Positions 18,310-26,459 of a stretch of 36,907 bases of DNA are shown piece after piece. This DNA is from Deltaproteobacteria bacterium (lineage in GTDB: Bacteria > Desulfobacterota > DSM-4660 > Desulfatiglandales > HGW-15): assembly GCA_019307745.1 (NCBI GenBank), contig JAFDJA010000034.1, forward strand, positions 1 to 36,907, read 5' to 3'. A model generated the notes under the pieces. The model made no database searches. It was not told where the DNA came from and worked only from the letters and a program-made list of their open reading frames with translations. How positions within the stretch are numbered: the stretch's first letter is position 1; every line of letters begins with the position of its first letter. A program made the translations under genes and the position numbers.

Positions 18310-20946
18310 TTACCCTTGTTTAACAATATCTTTCACTGCAGCAAGTGCACGTCCTAACTCTTCAGGCCTGTTCCCTCCTCCCTGCGCCATATCAGGCCTG
18401 CCTCCACCCTTACCGCCGACTATCCCGGAAAGCTGTCTGACAATATCTCCTGCCTTAAAGCGGTCAGTAAGATCCTTCGTCACAAGACAGATAAGCATAA
18501 CCTTATCGTCATTTTTTGCGCCAAATACAACAATCCCTGAATCAAGCTTATCCCTTATTTTATCTGTATATTCACGCAGATCCTTTGGAGAATCCACATC
18601 CAGTTCGCGGGTAAGGAGTTTTACACCATTTATCTCTTCAATATCAGAAAGAAGGCCGCCTGACTTAGTTGACTGGAGCTTTGCCTTAAGGGTATCAATA
18701 TCTCGGTCCTTCTGTTTATGCTCCTTTAATATATTCTCCACCCTTTCTATCAGCTTATCGGGAGATGTTTTAAGGAATGAGGAAACCTGCCTCAACTTAT
18801 CCTCCTGATTCTGACCATATTCAACAGCAATTCTACCGGTAACCGCTTCAATTCGACGCACATTTGCGCCAACAGCACTCTCATTCACTATCTTAAAAAG
18901 ACCGAGATCACCACTCATTCTTGTATGGGTACCGCCGCACAACTCAGAACTCACATTATCTCCTATACTAACTACACGGACCTTTTCACCATACCTCTCT
19001 TCAAAGATAGCCATGGCCCCTGTCTTAACGGCCTCATCAAGAGACATCTCTTCCGTGCTGACCTGAAAATTCTCCCTGATATGAGTGTTGACAAGCACCT
19101 CCACTTCCTTCAGACTCTCATATCCCACCTGGGTAAAATGAGAAAAGTCAAACCGCAACCTCTCTGGCGATACACGGGAACCTGCCTGCTTCACATGTTC
19201 TCCTAATACCTCTCTCAGGGCCGAATGAAGGAGATGAGTGGCAGTATGATTAAGTGCGGTTGCCTTTCTTGCATCCAAATCTACCTTGGCCTCCACAGCT
19301 TCTCCACAAGAAAGTATGCCGCTTTTCACTATACCCTTATGCACAATAACATCCTGAGCATACTTCACGGCCCCTGTCACGCGGAAGACAATCCCCTCTC
19401 CCAGGAGCAAACCGGTATCTCCCACCTGACCGCCAGCCTCCCCAAAGAACGGCGTCCGATCCAGAACAACCTCTGCCTCATCCCCCTCCCCTATTGAGTC
19501 TATCTCTTTCCCCTGTTTCAGAATATACATCACCTCTGCCATTGAACTCAGCTCTGAATAACCAAGAAACAGGCTGGTTCCTTTGCCTGTTATCTGCCGA
19601 TACAATGCAGGGATCTTCTCTTCACCGCTGCCCTTCCAGCTCTCCTGTGACTGATTTCTCTGCCCTGACATTGCCTTTTTATAACCATCAATATCGACCT
19701 TAAGGCTCTCTTCACGTGCCACATCTTCAACAATGTCCACAGAAAGGCCATAGGTGTCATAGAGCTTGAATGCCAGCTCTCCAGAGATCGAATCAATCCG
19801 CTTTTCTTTCAGTTCGCCTATCTCGTCCTTTAATATCCTCAGTCCATAAAAAAGTGTGTCAGCGAATCTCTTCTCCTCATTAGTAATCACTCCTTTAACA
19901 GAGGCCTTCGCGGTTACAAGCCCGCTGTAGTCCGGCCCCATTATCTCTATGACCTTATCAGTGATATGATGAAAAAACTGGTCTTTGAGCTCAAATATCT
20001 GGCCAAACCTTATTGCCCTTCTTATGATCCGCCGGAGTACATATCCCCGGCCCTCATTGGAAGGCATGACCCCATCACTGATCAAAAAGGCGGCCGCACG
20101 GGCATGATCAGAAATAACGCGAAACGAGAGGTCCTTTTTTCTGTCAACACCATAGGCAACACCGCCGATATCCTCCATCCTGCTTATAATTGCTCTGAAA
20201 AGATCTGTATCATAATTGGAATTCACACCCTGTATAACTGCCGCAATCCTCTCAAGACCCATGCCAGTGTCAATGCTTGGATTAGGCAGCGGAGTCAGCC
20301 TCCCTGAAGGGTCCCGGTCAAATTGTGTAAACACCAGATTCCAGACCTCAAGGTACCTGTCACATTCGCATTCCAATCCGCAATCGGGATTTTCGCATGC
20401 CATTTCCTCGCCCTGATCAATGTGTATTTCAGAGCATGGTCCGCATGGTCCTGTATCTCCCATGGCCCAAAAATTATCTTTCTCACCCAGTCGGACAATC
20501 CTTTCACAGGGAACACCTGTCTCTTTTTCCCAGATATCAAATGCCTCATCGTCATCATTGTACACAGAGATCCAAAGTCTGTCCTTAGGAAGATTAAAAC
20601 CCTCGATAAGCAGCTCCCATGCCCAGGCAATGGTCTCCCTCTTAAAATAGTCCCCGAAGGAGAAGTTGCCAAGCATTTCAAAAAAGGTGTGATGCCTAGA
20701 TGTATAGCCCACATTCTCCAGATCATTGTGCTTTCCCCCTGCCCGAACACATTTCTGAGATGTGGCAGCCCTTGTATATGACCTCTTCTCTTCACCCTGA
20801 AACAGGGCCTTGAACTGAACCATGCCCGCGTTTGTAAAAAGCAGGGTGGGATCATCCCTGGGAACAAGAGATGAGCTTGCTATGATCTCATGATTCCGGT
20901 CTTTAAAGTAGTCAAGATATCTTTGTCGTATTTCTCTGAAATCCAT
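18310..20946 (-). CDS. alaS: Alanyl-tRNA synthetase
   Basis: An 878-aa class II synthetase charging tRNA-Ala, of full family length. The catalytic core is seen in TLLFTNAGMVQFKALFQGEEKR, TSQKCVRAGGKHNDLENVG and HHTFFEMLGNFSFGDYFK. The editing domain has HTATHLLHSAL and CGGTHTRMSGD, supplying the zinc ligands for Ser/Gly-tRNA editing. A DHHA1 C-terminal domain ends in GGKGGGRPDMAQGGG. An extra Cys-rich stretch, CENPDCGLECECDRYLEVW, occurs in the aminoacylation domain, as in many bacterial AlaRS. ATG 20946 follows AGGGAG. The gene lies 133 bases after recA in the same direction; no recX is present between them. Confidence 0.97.
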   Translation of the reverse strand: MDFREIRQRYLDYFKDRNHEIIASSSLVPRDDPTLLFTNAGMVQFKALFQGEEKRSYTRAATSQKCVRAGGKHNDLENVGYTSRHHTFFEMLGNFSFGDYFKRETIAWAWELLIEGFNLPKDRLWISVYNDDDEAFDIWEKETGVPCERIVRLGEKDNFWAMGDTGPCGPCSEIHIDQGEEMACENPDCGLECECDRYLEVWNLVFTQFDRDPSGRLTPLPNPSIDTGMGLERIAAVIQGVNSNYDTDLFRAIISRMEDIGGVAYGVDRKKDLSFRVISDHARAAAFLISDGVMPSNEGRGYVLRRIIRRAIRFGQIFELKDQFFHHITDKVIEIMGPDYSGLVTAKASVKGVITNEEKRFADTLFYGLRILKDEIGELKEKRIDSISGELAFKLYDTYGLSVDIVEDVAREESLKVDIDGYKKAMSGQRNQSQESWKGSGEEKIPALYRQITGKGTSLFLGYSELSSMAEVMYILKQGKEIDSIGEGDEAEVVLDRTPFFGEAGGQVGDTGLLLGEGIVFRVTGAVKYAQDVIVHKGIVKSGILSCGEAVEAKVDLDARKATALNHTATHLLHSALREVLGEHVKQAGSRVSPERLRFDFSHFTQVGYESLKEVEVLVNTHIRENFQVSTEEMSLDEAVKTGAMAIFEERYGEKVRVVSIGDNVSSELCGGTHTRMSGDLGLFKIVNESAVGANVRRIEAVTGRIAVEYGQNQEDKLRQVSSFLKTSPDKLIERVENILKEHKQKDRDIDTLKAKLQSTKSGGLLSDIEEINGVKLLTRELDVDSPKDLREYTDKIRDKLDSGIVVFGAKNDDKVMLICLVTKDLTDRFKAGDIVRQLSGIVGGKGGGRPDMAQGGGNRPEELGRALAAVKDIVKQG

Positions 20947-21079
20947 GCTGCTCCCTTAAACTATCATTTTTAAATCACACCAGATATGAATTACCTGAAT
21001 ATGTCTGAATTTACAACTAAGGATTGTGGCAGAACAGGGGCAATAAAAAATTCACACCTGACGCTTAAACCCTGTAACA

Positions 21080-22139
21080 CTAATCCTCAACACCATCTTC
21101 CGCCTGCTTCCCGCCAACATTATCCAACCCTATCTTCTCACGAACAAGATTGGCAATGCTGGTCAGGATATCTTTATTCTCAGCAAGAAACTTTTTTACA
21201 TTCTCCCTGCCCTGCCCTATCCTTTCACCATTAAACGAATACCATGCCCCGCTCTTTTCAACGATATCAAGCTCCACACCAAGATCAAGGATATCTCCTT
21301 CTTTTGATATACCATGTCCATATATGATATCAAACTCGGCATTCTTGAAGGGAGGAGCAACCTTGTTCTTTACCACCTTAACTCTGGTCCTGTTTCCAAC
21401 AGCATCAACCCCATCCTTGATAGCTCCAATACGCCGTATATCCAGCCTCTGGGTGGCATAAAACTTTAATGCGTTCCCTCCGGTAGTTGTTTCTGGATTT
21501 CCAAACATGACACCAATCTTCATCCTGATCTGATTGATAAAGATCACACATGTCTTTGATTTGCTGATCGTTGCAGTAAGCTTCCTGAGCGCCTGGGACA
21601 TGAGGCGCGCCTGAAGGCCCATATGGGAATCCCGCCTGAAGGCCCATATGGGAATCCCCCATGTCACCTTCTATTTCAGCCTTTGGGACCAGGGCAGCGA
21701 CCGAATCAATAATCAACAGATCAATTGCGCCGCTCCTTACCAGAATTTCAGTAATATCAAGCGCCTGTTCTCCTGTATCAGGCTGGGATACGAGGAGGCT
21801 GTCCACGTCAATACCCAGATTTCTTGCATATGCGACATCAAGGGCATGTTCCGCGTCAACAAAACCCACAACCCCGCCCGCTGCCTGTGCCTCCGCTGCT
21901 ATATGGAGGGCAAGCGTGGTCTTTCCTGAGGATTCAGGCCCATATATCTCCACTACCCTCCCCCTGGGCACACCTCCAACACCAAGGGCCAGATCAAGGG
22001 AAAGCGCCCCTGTTGAAATGGCAGGCACGTCAATAGCCTTTGAGTCACCCAGTTTCATAATAGAGCCTCTGCCAAACTGCTTTTCTATCTGTGAAATAGC
22101 CTGATCTACCACCTTATCCCTGTTTGCCTGATCTGCCAT
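21080..22139 (-). pseudogene. recA: RecA recombinase, frameshifted by a 25-bp tandem duplication
   Basis: RecA forms filaments on ssDNA, drives strand exchange and triggers SOS. From ATG 22139 (SD GGAGGA) the frame runs [15 protein letters not shown], Walker A GPESSGKT (67-74), Walker [11 protein letters not shown] (141-150), and reaches GDSHMGLQA at residue 169, the L1 DNA-binding loop. There it slips and continues as unrelated residues to 244 aa. The rest ([42 protein letters not shown], and on to the C-terminus) continues in another frame to 21080. A perfect 25-bp tandem repeat (21609-21658) causes the break. With one copy removed the gene is 1035 bases, coding a normal 344-aa RecA. It could be a true mutation, a slippage-reversible switch or an assembly error. 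As written, no full RecA is made. Confidence 0.93.
21609..21658. repeat. Perfect 25-bp tandem duplication inside recA
   Basis: Copy 1 (21609-21633) and copy 2 (21634-21658) are identical and directly adjacent. On the coding strand the unit encodes the end of GDSHMGLQA. 25 is not a multiple of 3, so the second copy shifts the reading frame. Confidence 0.97.
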
Positions 22140-22305
22140 ATCTTTCCTCCATGTTATTTTTTTATACTGACCTTATATATTCCCCCTCCTTTACAGAAGG
22201 AGCATGTGAGTCACACACTGTTTCAATATTTCAGCAATAAAATCTTGAAAAACGGGTATCACTGCCGAGAAATTAAAAAACGGCTCCTCCTCTACTGCCA
22301 TATTT

Positions 22306-22881
22306 CTACTTGCTTCCTGTCAGATGCCATGAATCGAGCCGGGTATATCTGGCCCCCGCAGGATTCAAGTCACTCCTGAAAAATACAAGTTCATCAAACA
22401 TTTTGACAGGGCTCTTAAAATCCCTGTGTTTGTCAAGTAGCTCAATCAATGAAGAATCTGGTTTAAATGATTTCTTAAACCTTCCAAGAGTGAGGTGCGG
22501 GTTGAATTTTCGTTTCTCCTGTTTAATACCAAAGGGCTGCAGCTTCTGTTGGAGCATATCCCTGAAGGAGGCAATTCGCCCTATATCGCCATTGATTCCC
22601 AGCCACAATACGCGGGGCCTTCGCGTATCAGGAAACACCCCCATCCCCTGTAATTCAATATAAAAGGGCCTATATCCGGAACAAATGTTTTCGATTGATG
22701 TCCTTATATCAGAAAAGTCATCTTCCCTGATATTGCCCATAAAAAGAACTGTGAGGTGAATGTTGTCCACATCGATCCATCTCACATCCATCCGTGTCCT
22801 TTTTGCCACGTCAGATACCCGTGCCACAGTATCTTTTATCTCCCCTGGCAGTTCAAATGCAAGAAACGAACGGATCTCCAT
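22306..22881 (-). CDS. thpR: RNA 2',3'-cyclic phosphodiesterase (2'-5' RNA ligase family)
   Basis: A 191-aa 2H phosphoesterase, the normal length. Both catalytic H-x-T motifs are present: IHLTVLF (His42, Thr44) and PHLTLGRF (His129, Thr131), and the N-terminus MEIRSFLAFELP is typical. These enzymes open 2',3'-cyclic RNA phosphates; the physiological substrate is unclear. The start lies 29 bases inside the end of pncC, so translation is coupled. recA follows 166 bases later, the usual pncC-thpR-recA order of many Desulfobacterota. Confidence 0.92.
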   Translation of the reverse strand: MEIRSFLAFELPGEIKDTVARVSDVAKRTRMDVRWIDVDNIHLTVLFMGNIREDDFSDIRTSIENICSGYRPFYIELQGMGVFPDTRRPRVLWLGINGDIGRIASFRDMLQQKLQPFGIKQEKRKFNPHLTLGRFKKSFKPDSSLIELLDKHRDFKSPVKMFDELVFFRSDLNPAGARYTRLDSWHLTGSK

Positions 22882-23398
22882 TCAGATACCTCCTGACCCA
22901 TTCGAGGGCAGTCTCTGCGGTGTACAATTTGATCTGCTGCCTGGATCCTTTAAACAGGTATCTTTCTGACCAGGACTCATCACCAGCATCCATACCAATA
23001 TAAACTGTGCCCACCGGTTTTTCTCTGCTGCCCCCATCAGGCCCGGCAATCCCTGATACGGCTACTCCTATCATGCTATTGAACAGTCTTCTCACACCCC
23101 GGGCCATCTGCAGGACCGTCTGCTCGCTCACAGCACCGAATTCCTCAAGAATTTCGGATGACACCTCAAGAAGATCCACCTTTGCCTGGTTGGTGTAGGC
23201 AGTCACTCCACCCAGAAAATAGCTTGAACTGCCGGGGACATTTGTCAACAAATGGCCGATAAGTCCGCCAGTACAGGATTCCGCAACAGAGATAGAGAGC
23301 TTTTTTTCAACAAGTAGAGCCCCAACAGCATCTTCTATACCCTGGCATTGAGTGCCGTACGGGACGTAATTGTCACTGCGAATTTCATCATGTTCCAT
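22853..23398 (-). CDS. pncC: Nicotinamide-nucleotide amidase (CinA C-terminal domain)
   Basis: A 181-aa stand-alone CinA C-terminal domain, which deamidates NMN to NaMN in the pyridine-nucleotide salvage cycle. Signature stretches are KLSISVAESCTGGLIGHLLT with the catalytic Ser, YFLGGVTAYTNQAKVDLL, GAVSEQTVLQMARGVR, and GVAVSGIAGPDGGSREKPVGTVYIG. The N-terminal COG1058 domain of full CinA is absent, so this is the short PncC form. The end overlaps the start of thpR. The start codon ATG 23398 has no obvious SD. Confidence 0.9.
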   Translation of the reverse strand: MEHDEIRSDNYVPYGTQCQGIEDAVGALLVEKKLSISVAESCTGGLIGHLLTNVPGSSSYFLGGVTAYTNQAKVDLLEVSSEILEEFGAVSEQTVLQMARGVRRLFNSMIGVAVSGIAGPDGGSREKPVGTVYIGMDAGDESWSERYLFKGSRQQIKLYTAETALEWVRRYLNGDPFVSCI

Positions 23399-23538
23399 AT
23401 CTTATTGCCATACTTTCCAGACATGTTTCTGCAAGACTAAAGGGATTGAAGAGAAAATCCCGGGCCGTGAAAATACAAATGCACCGAAACAATCGGAAAG
23501 GAGATTATCCTCATACCACTATCAACGGGTATTCGGCT

Positions 23539-24054
23539 TTAACCTTTGAAAAATATATAGATCACCCACAGGCTAATATTTGCAAAAATCCCTGCAACAA
23601 GATCATCCAGGACTATTCCAGCGCCTCCCTTGATATTTTTATCAACCCATCCTATGGGAAAGGGCTTTAGAATATCAAAAAACCGAAAAAGAACAAACCC
23701 GAGTAAATAGCTGACCCAGGACAGGGGCATAAAAAAGAGAGTCAGCATCATGCCTGCCACCTCATCTATGACAACTTCAGAAGGGTCCTCCTTATTGAGC
23801 AGTTCCCTGCTTATATCTGAGGCCCAGATTGAAATGGGAATAAGAATTATAAGAGATATCCCCACATATATATCTCCCAGGCTGTGAATGGCAGCAATCA
23901 CAGGGAGTGCCGCCAGGCTGCCCACTGTGCCGGAGGCCTTAGGGCTTAGCCCTGCACCAAACCAGGTGGAAAACAGAAGCCCGGTTCGCCCTATAAAACC
24001 TTCGGAAATAAAAGCCCTTATCACAGGCTGGCTGTTAGATTTTCCTGTTTTCAA
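23539..24054 (-). CDS. pgpA: Phosphatidylglycerophosphatase A
   Basis: A 171-aa membrane enzyme that dephosphorylates phosphatidylglycerol phosphate, the last step to phosphatidylglycerol. The family hallmark TWFGAGLSPKASGTVGSLAALP is near residue 30, followed by hydrophobic helices and the acidic motif VVIDEVAGMMLTLFFMP, then DILKPFPIGWVDKNIKGGAGIVLDDLVAGI. The start is TTG 24054, because an in-frame TAG lies just upstream and no earlier ATG is available. It lies 24 bases after larC, so the two are probably co-transcribed. Confidence 0.9.
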   Translation of the reverse strand: MKTGKSNSQPVIRAFISEGFIGRTGLLFSTWFGAGLSPKASGTVGSLAALPVIAAIHSLGDIYVGISLIILIPISIWASDISRELLNKEDPSEVVIDEVAGMMLTLFFMPLSWVSYLLGFVLFRFFDILKPFPIGWVDKNIKGGAGIVLDDLVAGIFANISLWVIYIFFKG

Positions 24055-24078
24055 ATCCGGGCCGCCATTCTAATATCC

Positions 24079-25242
24079 TCATTTAATATTCACATTGATC
24101 CAGCCATATATATCTTTCAAGGGGATGTCCTTCTCCTCCGCGATCCTTCGGCAGGCCTCATATTCAGGCATTAATGAGCTGGACCCGTCAGTCTTTATGA
24201 CCTTCTTTACCTGCATAATTCCCCACGGGCTTTCAATTTCTACCAGAGATCTTTCAAGGGTTCTCCTCTGGCAGTACCTGAAGCGCGCTCCAATCGTTGT
24301 AGTCTCGCTGAAAATAATTTCCATTAAGGCATCTAAATTGTCAGGATTTACAATGACCTGTATCTGAATCCCAGGTCTATTCTTTTTCATCTGTATCGGG
24401 CAGAAGACCACATCAAGGGCGCCTCCATCAAACAGTCGGTCCATAAGAAAACCGACCCATTCAGGATTAGTGTCATCCAGGTTGGCCTCAATAATGGCAA
24501 CGGTGTCCGTGTGCTTATCCTGTGCAGATTCCCCGATAATAACTCTCAACAAATTGGGTCTATCAGGAAGATCCCTCATACCTGCCCCATACCCAACAGC
24601 CTCTATGGTCATGGGAGGCAGTGTACCGAATGAATCAGCAATCGCACTCACAAGGGCAGCGCCCGTGGGAGTCACCATCTCAAACTCAAGGCCAGAATCA
24701 TACACAGGCACCCCCCTCAAGAGGGCGACTGTTGCAGGTGCTGGCACCGGTATAATTCCATGGCCTGAATTGATAAGGCCGGATCCCAGAGGGATGCGTG
24801 AAGCAGAGATTGACTTGATGCCAAGGGCTTCTATAGCAAATACCACCCCCACTATATCTATTATAGAATCAACAGCACCAACCTCATGAAAATGGATCTC
24901 ATCCGGAGATTTATTGTGAATTTTTCCCTCCTCGCGGGCAATAGCCTCAAACACATAAATACTCTGTTCTTTGACATCCCTGCTCAAGTCTCCTGACTGT
25001 ATGATCTCTTTAATATGAGTCAGCCCTCGGTGCTCATGCTCCTTGTGCTCCTGTATAACATTAAACCGGGTAGCAGAAAGCCCGTTCTTCATAGACCTGG
25101 TTGCCTCAATGGTATAACCGTCAAATGGAAGAGAACGGATAACCCTTTCCAGTTCTTCAAAAATTAGCCCTGCATCTATAAGTGCACCCAAAAACATATC
25201 GCCACTGACGCCTGAAAAACAATCCAAATATGCCCTCTTCAT
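24079..25242 (-). CDS. larC: Nickel insertion protein LarC (DUF111)
   Basis: A 387-aa protein of the LarC family, which inserts nickel into the pincer cofactor (Ni-pincer nucleotide) used by lactate racemase and related enzymes. The N-terminus YLDCFSGVSGDMFLGALIDAG is diagnostic; HEHRGLTHIKEII, IHFHEVGAVDSIIDIVG and EANLDDTNPEWVGFLMDRLF follow. It is a single continuous frame, so no LarC1/LarC2 frameshift is needed. larB, larE and a LarA-type target are not in this window. It sits between a histidine phosphatase (14-base gap) and pgpA. Confidence 0.92.
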   Translation of the reverse strand: MKRAYLDCFSGVSGDMFLGALIDAGLIFEELERVIRSLPFDGYTIEATRSMKNGLSATRFNVIQEHKEHEHRGLTHIKEIIQSGDLSRDVKEQSIYVFEAIAREEGKIHNKSPDEIHFHEVGAVDSIIDIVGVVFAIEALGIKSISASRIPLGSGLINSGHGIIPVPAPATVALLRGVPVYDSGLEFEMVTPTGAALVSAIADSFGTLPPMTIEAVGYGAGMRDLPDRPNLLRVIIGESAQDKHTDTVAIIEANLDDTNPEWVGFLMDRLFDGGALDVVFCPIQMKKNRPGIQIQVIVNPDNLDALMEIIFSETTTIGARFRYCQRRTLERSLVEIESPWGIMQVKKVIKTDGSSSLMPEYEACRRIAEEKDIPLKDIYGWINVNIK

Positions 25243-25256
25243 AGTTTTTTACTCCC

Positions 25257-25859
25257 TTAACCATTAACCAGCCTGACCAGAGTATGATCAGGGTAGTAAT
25301 CAATAATATTCAGACATCCATAGTCCTGATGGATATGGATCATATTCTTCAAATCAAGACCCAGGGCATTGCAGAGGATCACCCTGTTCACCATTCCGTG
25401 GGCCACAAGTACTATATTATTGCCCTTATGTTCCATAAAAACTGTTTTCGCACAGTCCATAACCCTCTTGGCAAGGTCTTCCACGCTTTCTGTACTTCCA
25501 GGGGCCCTGAAGTGAACAGGGTTCCTTTTACGATCTTCCACTTCTTTGGGATATTTATCAAGTATATCCTCAAACGCCATACCCTCCCAGTCACCAAACC
25601 ATAGTTCACGAAATCCGGATACAACATTGACAATGGCATCATGATACTTGCCTATGATATGGGCACCCTTTCTAGATCTCTGAAGATCACTTGAATAGAT
25701 TGCATCAATATTCTTTTCAGCCAGGCGATCAGCAATAACTTGCATCTGTCTCACACCTTCATCGGTTATATCCACATCACTATGTCCGATGGCAGGGACA
25801 TTTTCATAACCCACTACCTGGCCGTGTCGGACCAGATAAAGTCTGTTGAGCTTTTCCAT
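25257..25859 (-). CDS. Histidine phosphatase (phosphoglycerate mutase-like)
   Basis: A 200-aa enzyme of the phosphoglycerate mutase/CobC superfamily. The catalytic motif LYLVRHGQV places the phospho-accepting His at residue 12. IYSSDLQRSRKGAHII and FRELWFGDWEGM are classic PGM/alpha-ribazole phosphatase stretches, and VLVAHGMVNR supplies the second His. The substrate cannot be fixed from sequence: phosphoglycerate, alpha-ribazole-P and others are all possible. ATG 25859 has no SD but sits 8 bases past a good -10 box, so the message may be leaderless. larC follows after 14 bases. Confidence 0.9.
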   Translation of the reverse strand: MEKLNRLYLVRHGQVVGYENVPAIGHSDVDITDEGVRQMQVIADRLAEKNIDAIYSSDLQRSRKGAHIIGKYHDAIVNVVSGFRELWFGDWEGMAFEDILDKYPKEVEDRKRNPVHFRAPGSTESVEDLAKRVMDCAKTVFMEHKGNNIVLVAHGMVNRVILCNALGLDLKNMIHIHQDYGCLNIIDYYPDHTLVRLVNG

Positions 25860-25867
25860 GGGAGAGG

Positions 25868-25896
25868 ATAATAGCCTGTAATATTTTACACGTCAA
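25868..25896 (-). promoter_or_regulatory. Sigma-70 promoter of the histidine phosphatase-larC-pgpA operon
   Basis: On the minus strand, TTGACG (25896-25891), a 17-base spacer (25890-25874) and TATTAT (25873-25868) make a near-consensus promoter. Only 8 bases separate the -10 box from the ATG, so the transcript should start at or next to the start codon. Confidence 0.65.
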
Positions 25897-25956
25897 TAAA
25901 TTATGGGCTTTATAAATATGTATCAATATTGTATAAAATCGCCAGGTAAATGGATA

Positions 25957-26226
25957 ATGGAAAATAAAGACTGTTTTGGAATACTGGACAGAGTCTTCCC
26001 TGTAACCGGAAATGGGTTAAGAGAGATTGTTAAGGATTGTTTCAAGTGCCCGGACCGTACTCTGTGTCTGAGTGATGCGCTTAAAACTGAGCAAGGCATT
26101 GAGCTGAGGTCTGATTTGATTGATAGGACCGTATCCAGTGGTCTGATCCAAAGACTTAAGAGATGGTCCCGGAAAAAGGAGCTCAGCCGTCTGGCTGAAC
26201 ATGCAAAAAACAGGAAGAAGAGATGA
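25957..26226 (+). CDS. Small Cys-containing hypothetical protein
   Basis: An 89-aa protein if started at MENKDCFGILDRVFP (25957); the open frame reaches back to 25903. It contains a compact CFKCPDRTLCL motif (C..C....C) plus a further Cys at the N-terminus, so it may bind zinc or a cluster. The C-terminal third is highly basic (KRWSRKKELSRLAEHAKNRKKR), which would suit nucleic-acid contact. I do not recognise a named family. Its stop overlaps the start of the next gene (26223), and that one overlaps the helicase, so all three look co-translated. A role with the helicase is inference. Confidence 0.6.
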   Translation: MENKDCFGILDRVFPVTGNGLREIVKDCFKCPDRTLCLSDALKTEQGIELRSDLIDRTVSSGLIQRLKRWSRKKELSRLAEHAKNRKKR

Positions 26227-26459
26227 TCATTAAGATAACCTGCCCAATCTGCGGCTTCACAGACCATATCGCGGAAGAGAGTATACAGGTAGAGACAGGA
26301 TGGGCAACATGTCCAAATTGTGGAAACAGCTCTGAACTTCTCATCCAGGACAAAGAACAGGATCAGGTGATAGAACAGGGAGGGCTAAAGTATTTCTTTA
26401 ATCCGAACATAAGGACAATCAAATTTTGCAGACCTCAATCGATTATGAAAGCGTTCTAA
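26223..26459 (+). CDS. Small zinc-ribbon protein
   Basis: A 78-aa protein with two CxxC knuckles, CPICG at residues 7-11 and CPNCG about 22 residues later (ITCPICGFTDHIAEES, GWATCPNCGNSSELL), the standard layout of a zinc ribbon. Such domains bind nucleic acid or protein partners. It starts four bases inside the preceding gene (ATGA overlap), and its last 34 bases overlap the start of the helicase gene in another frame. The function is unknown. Confidence 0.65.
   Translation: MIIKITCPICGFTDHIAEESIQVETGWATCPNCGNSSELLIQDKEQDQVIEQGGLKYFFNPNIRTIKFCRPQSIMKAF

Noticed and set aside
21080-21667. Separate 195-aa protein starting [10 protein letters not shown]
   Set aside because: It is the C-terminal half of recA in the frame shifted by the 25-bp duplication, and its N-terminal residues are translation of the repeat out of frame.
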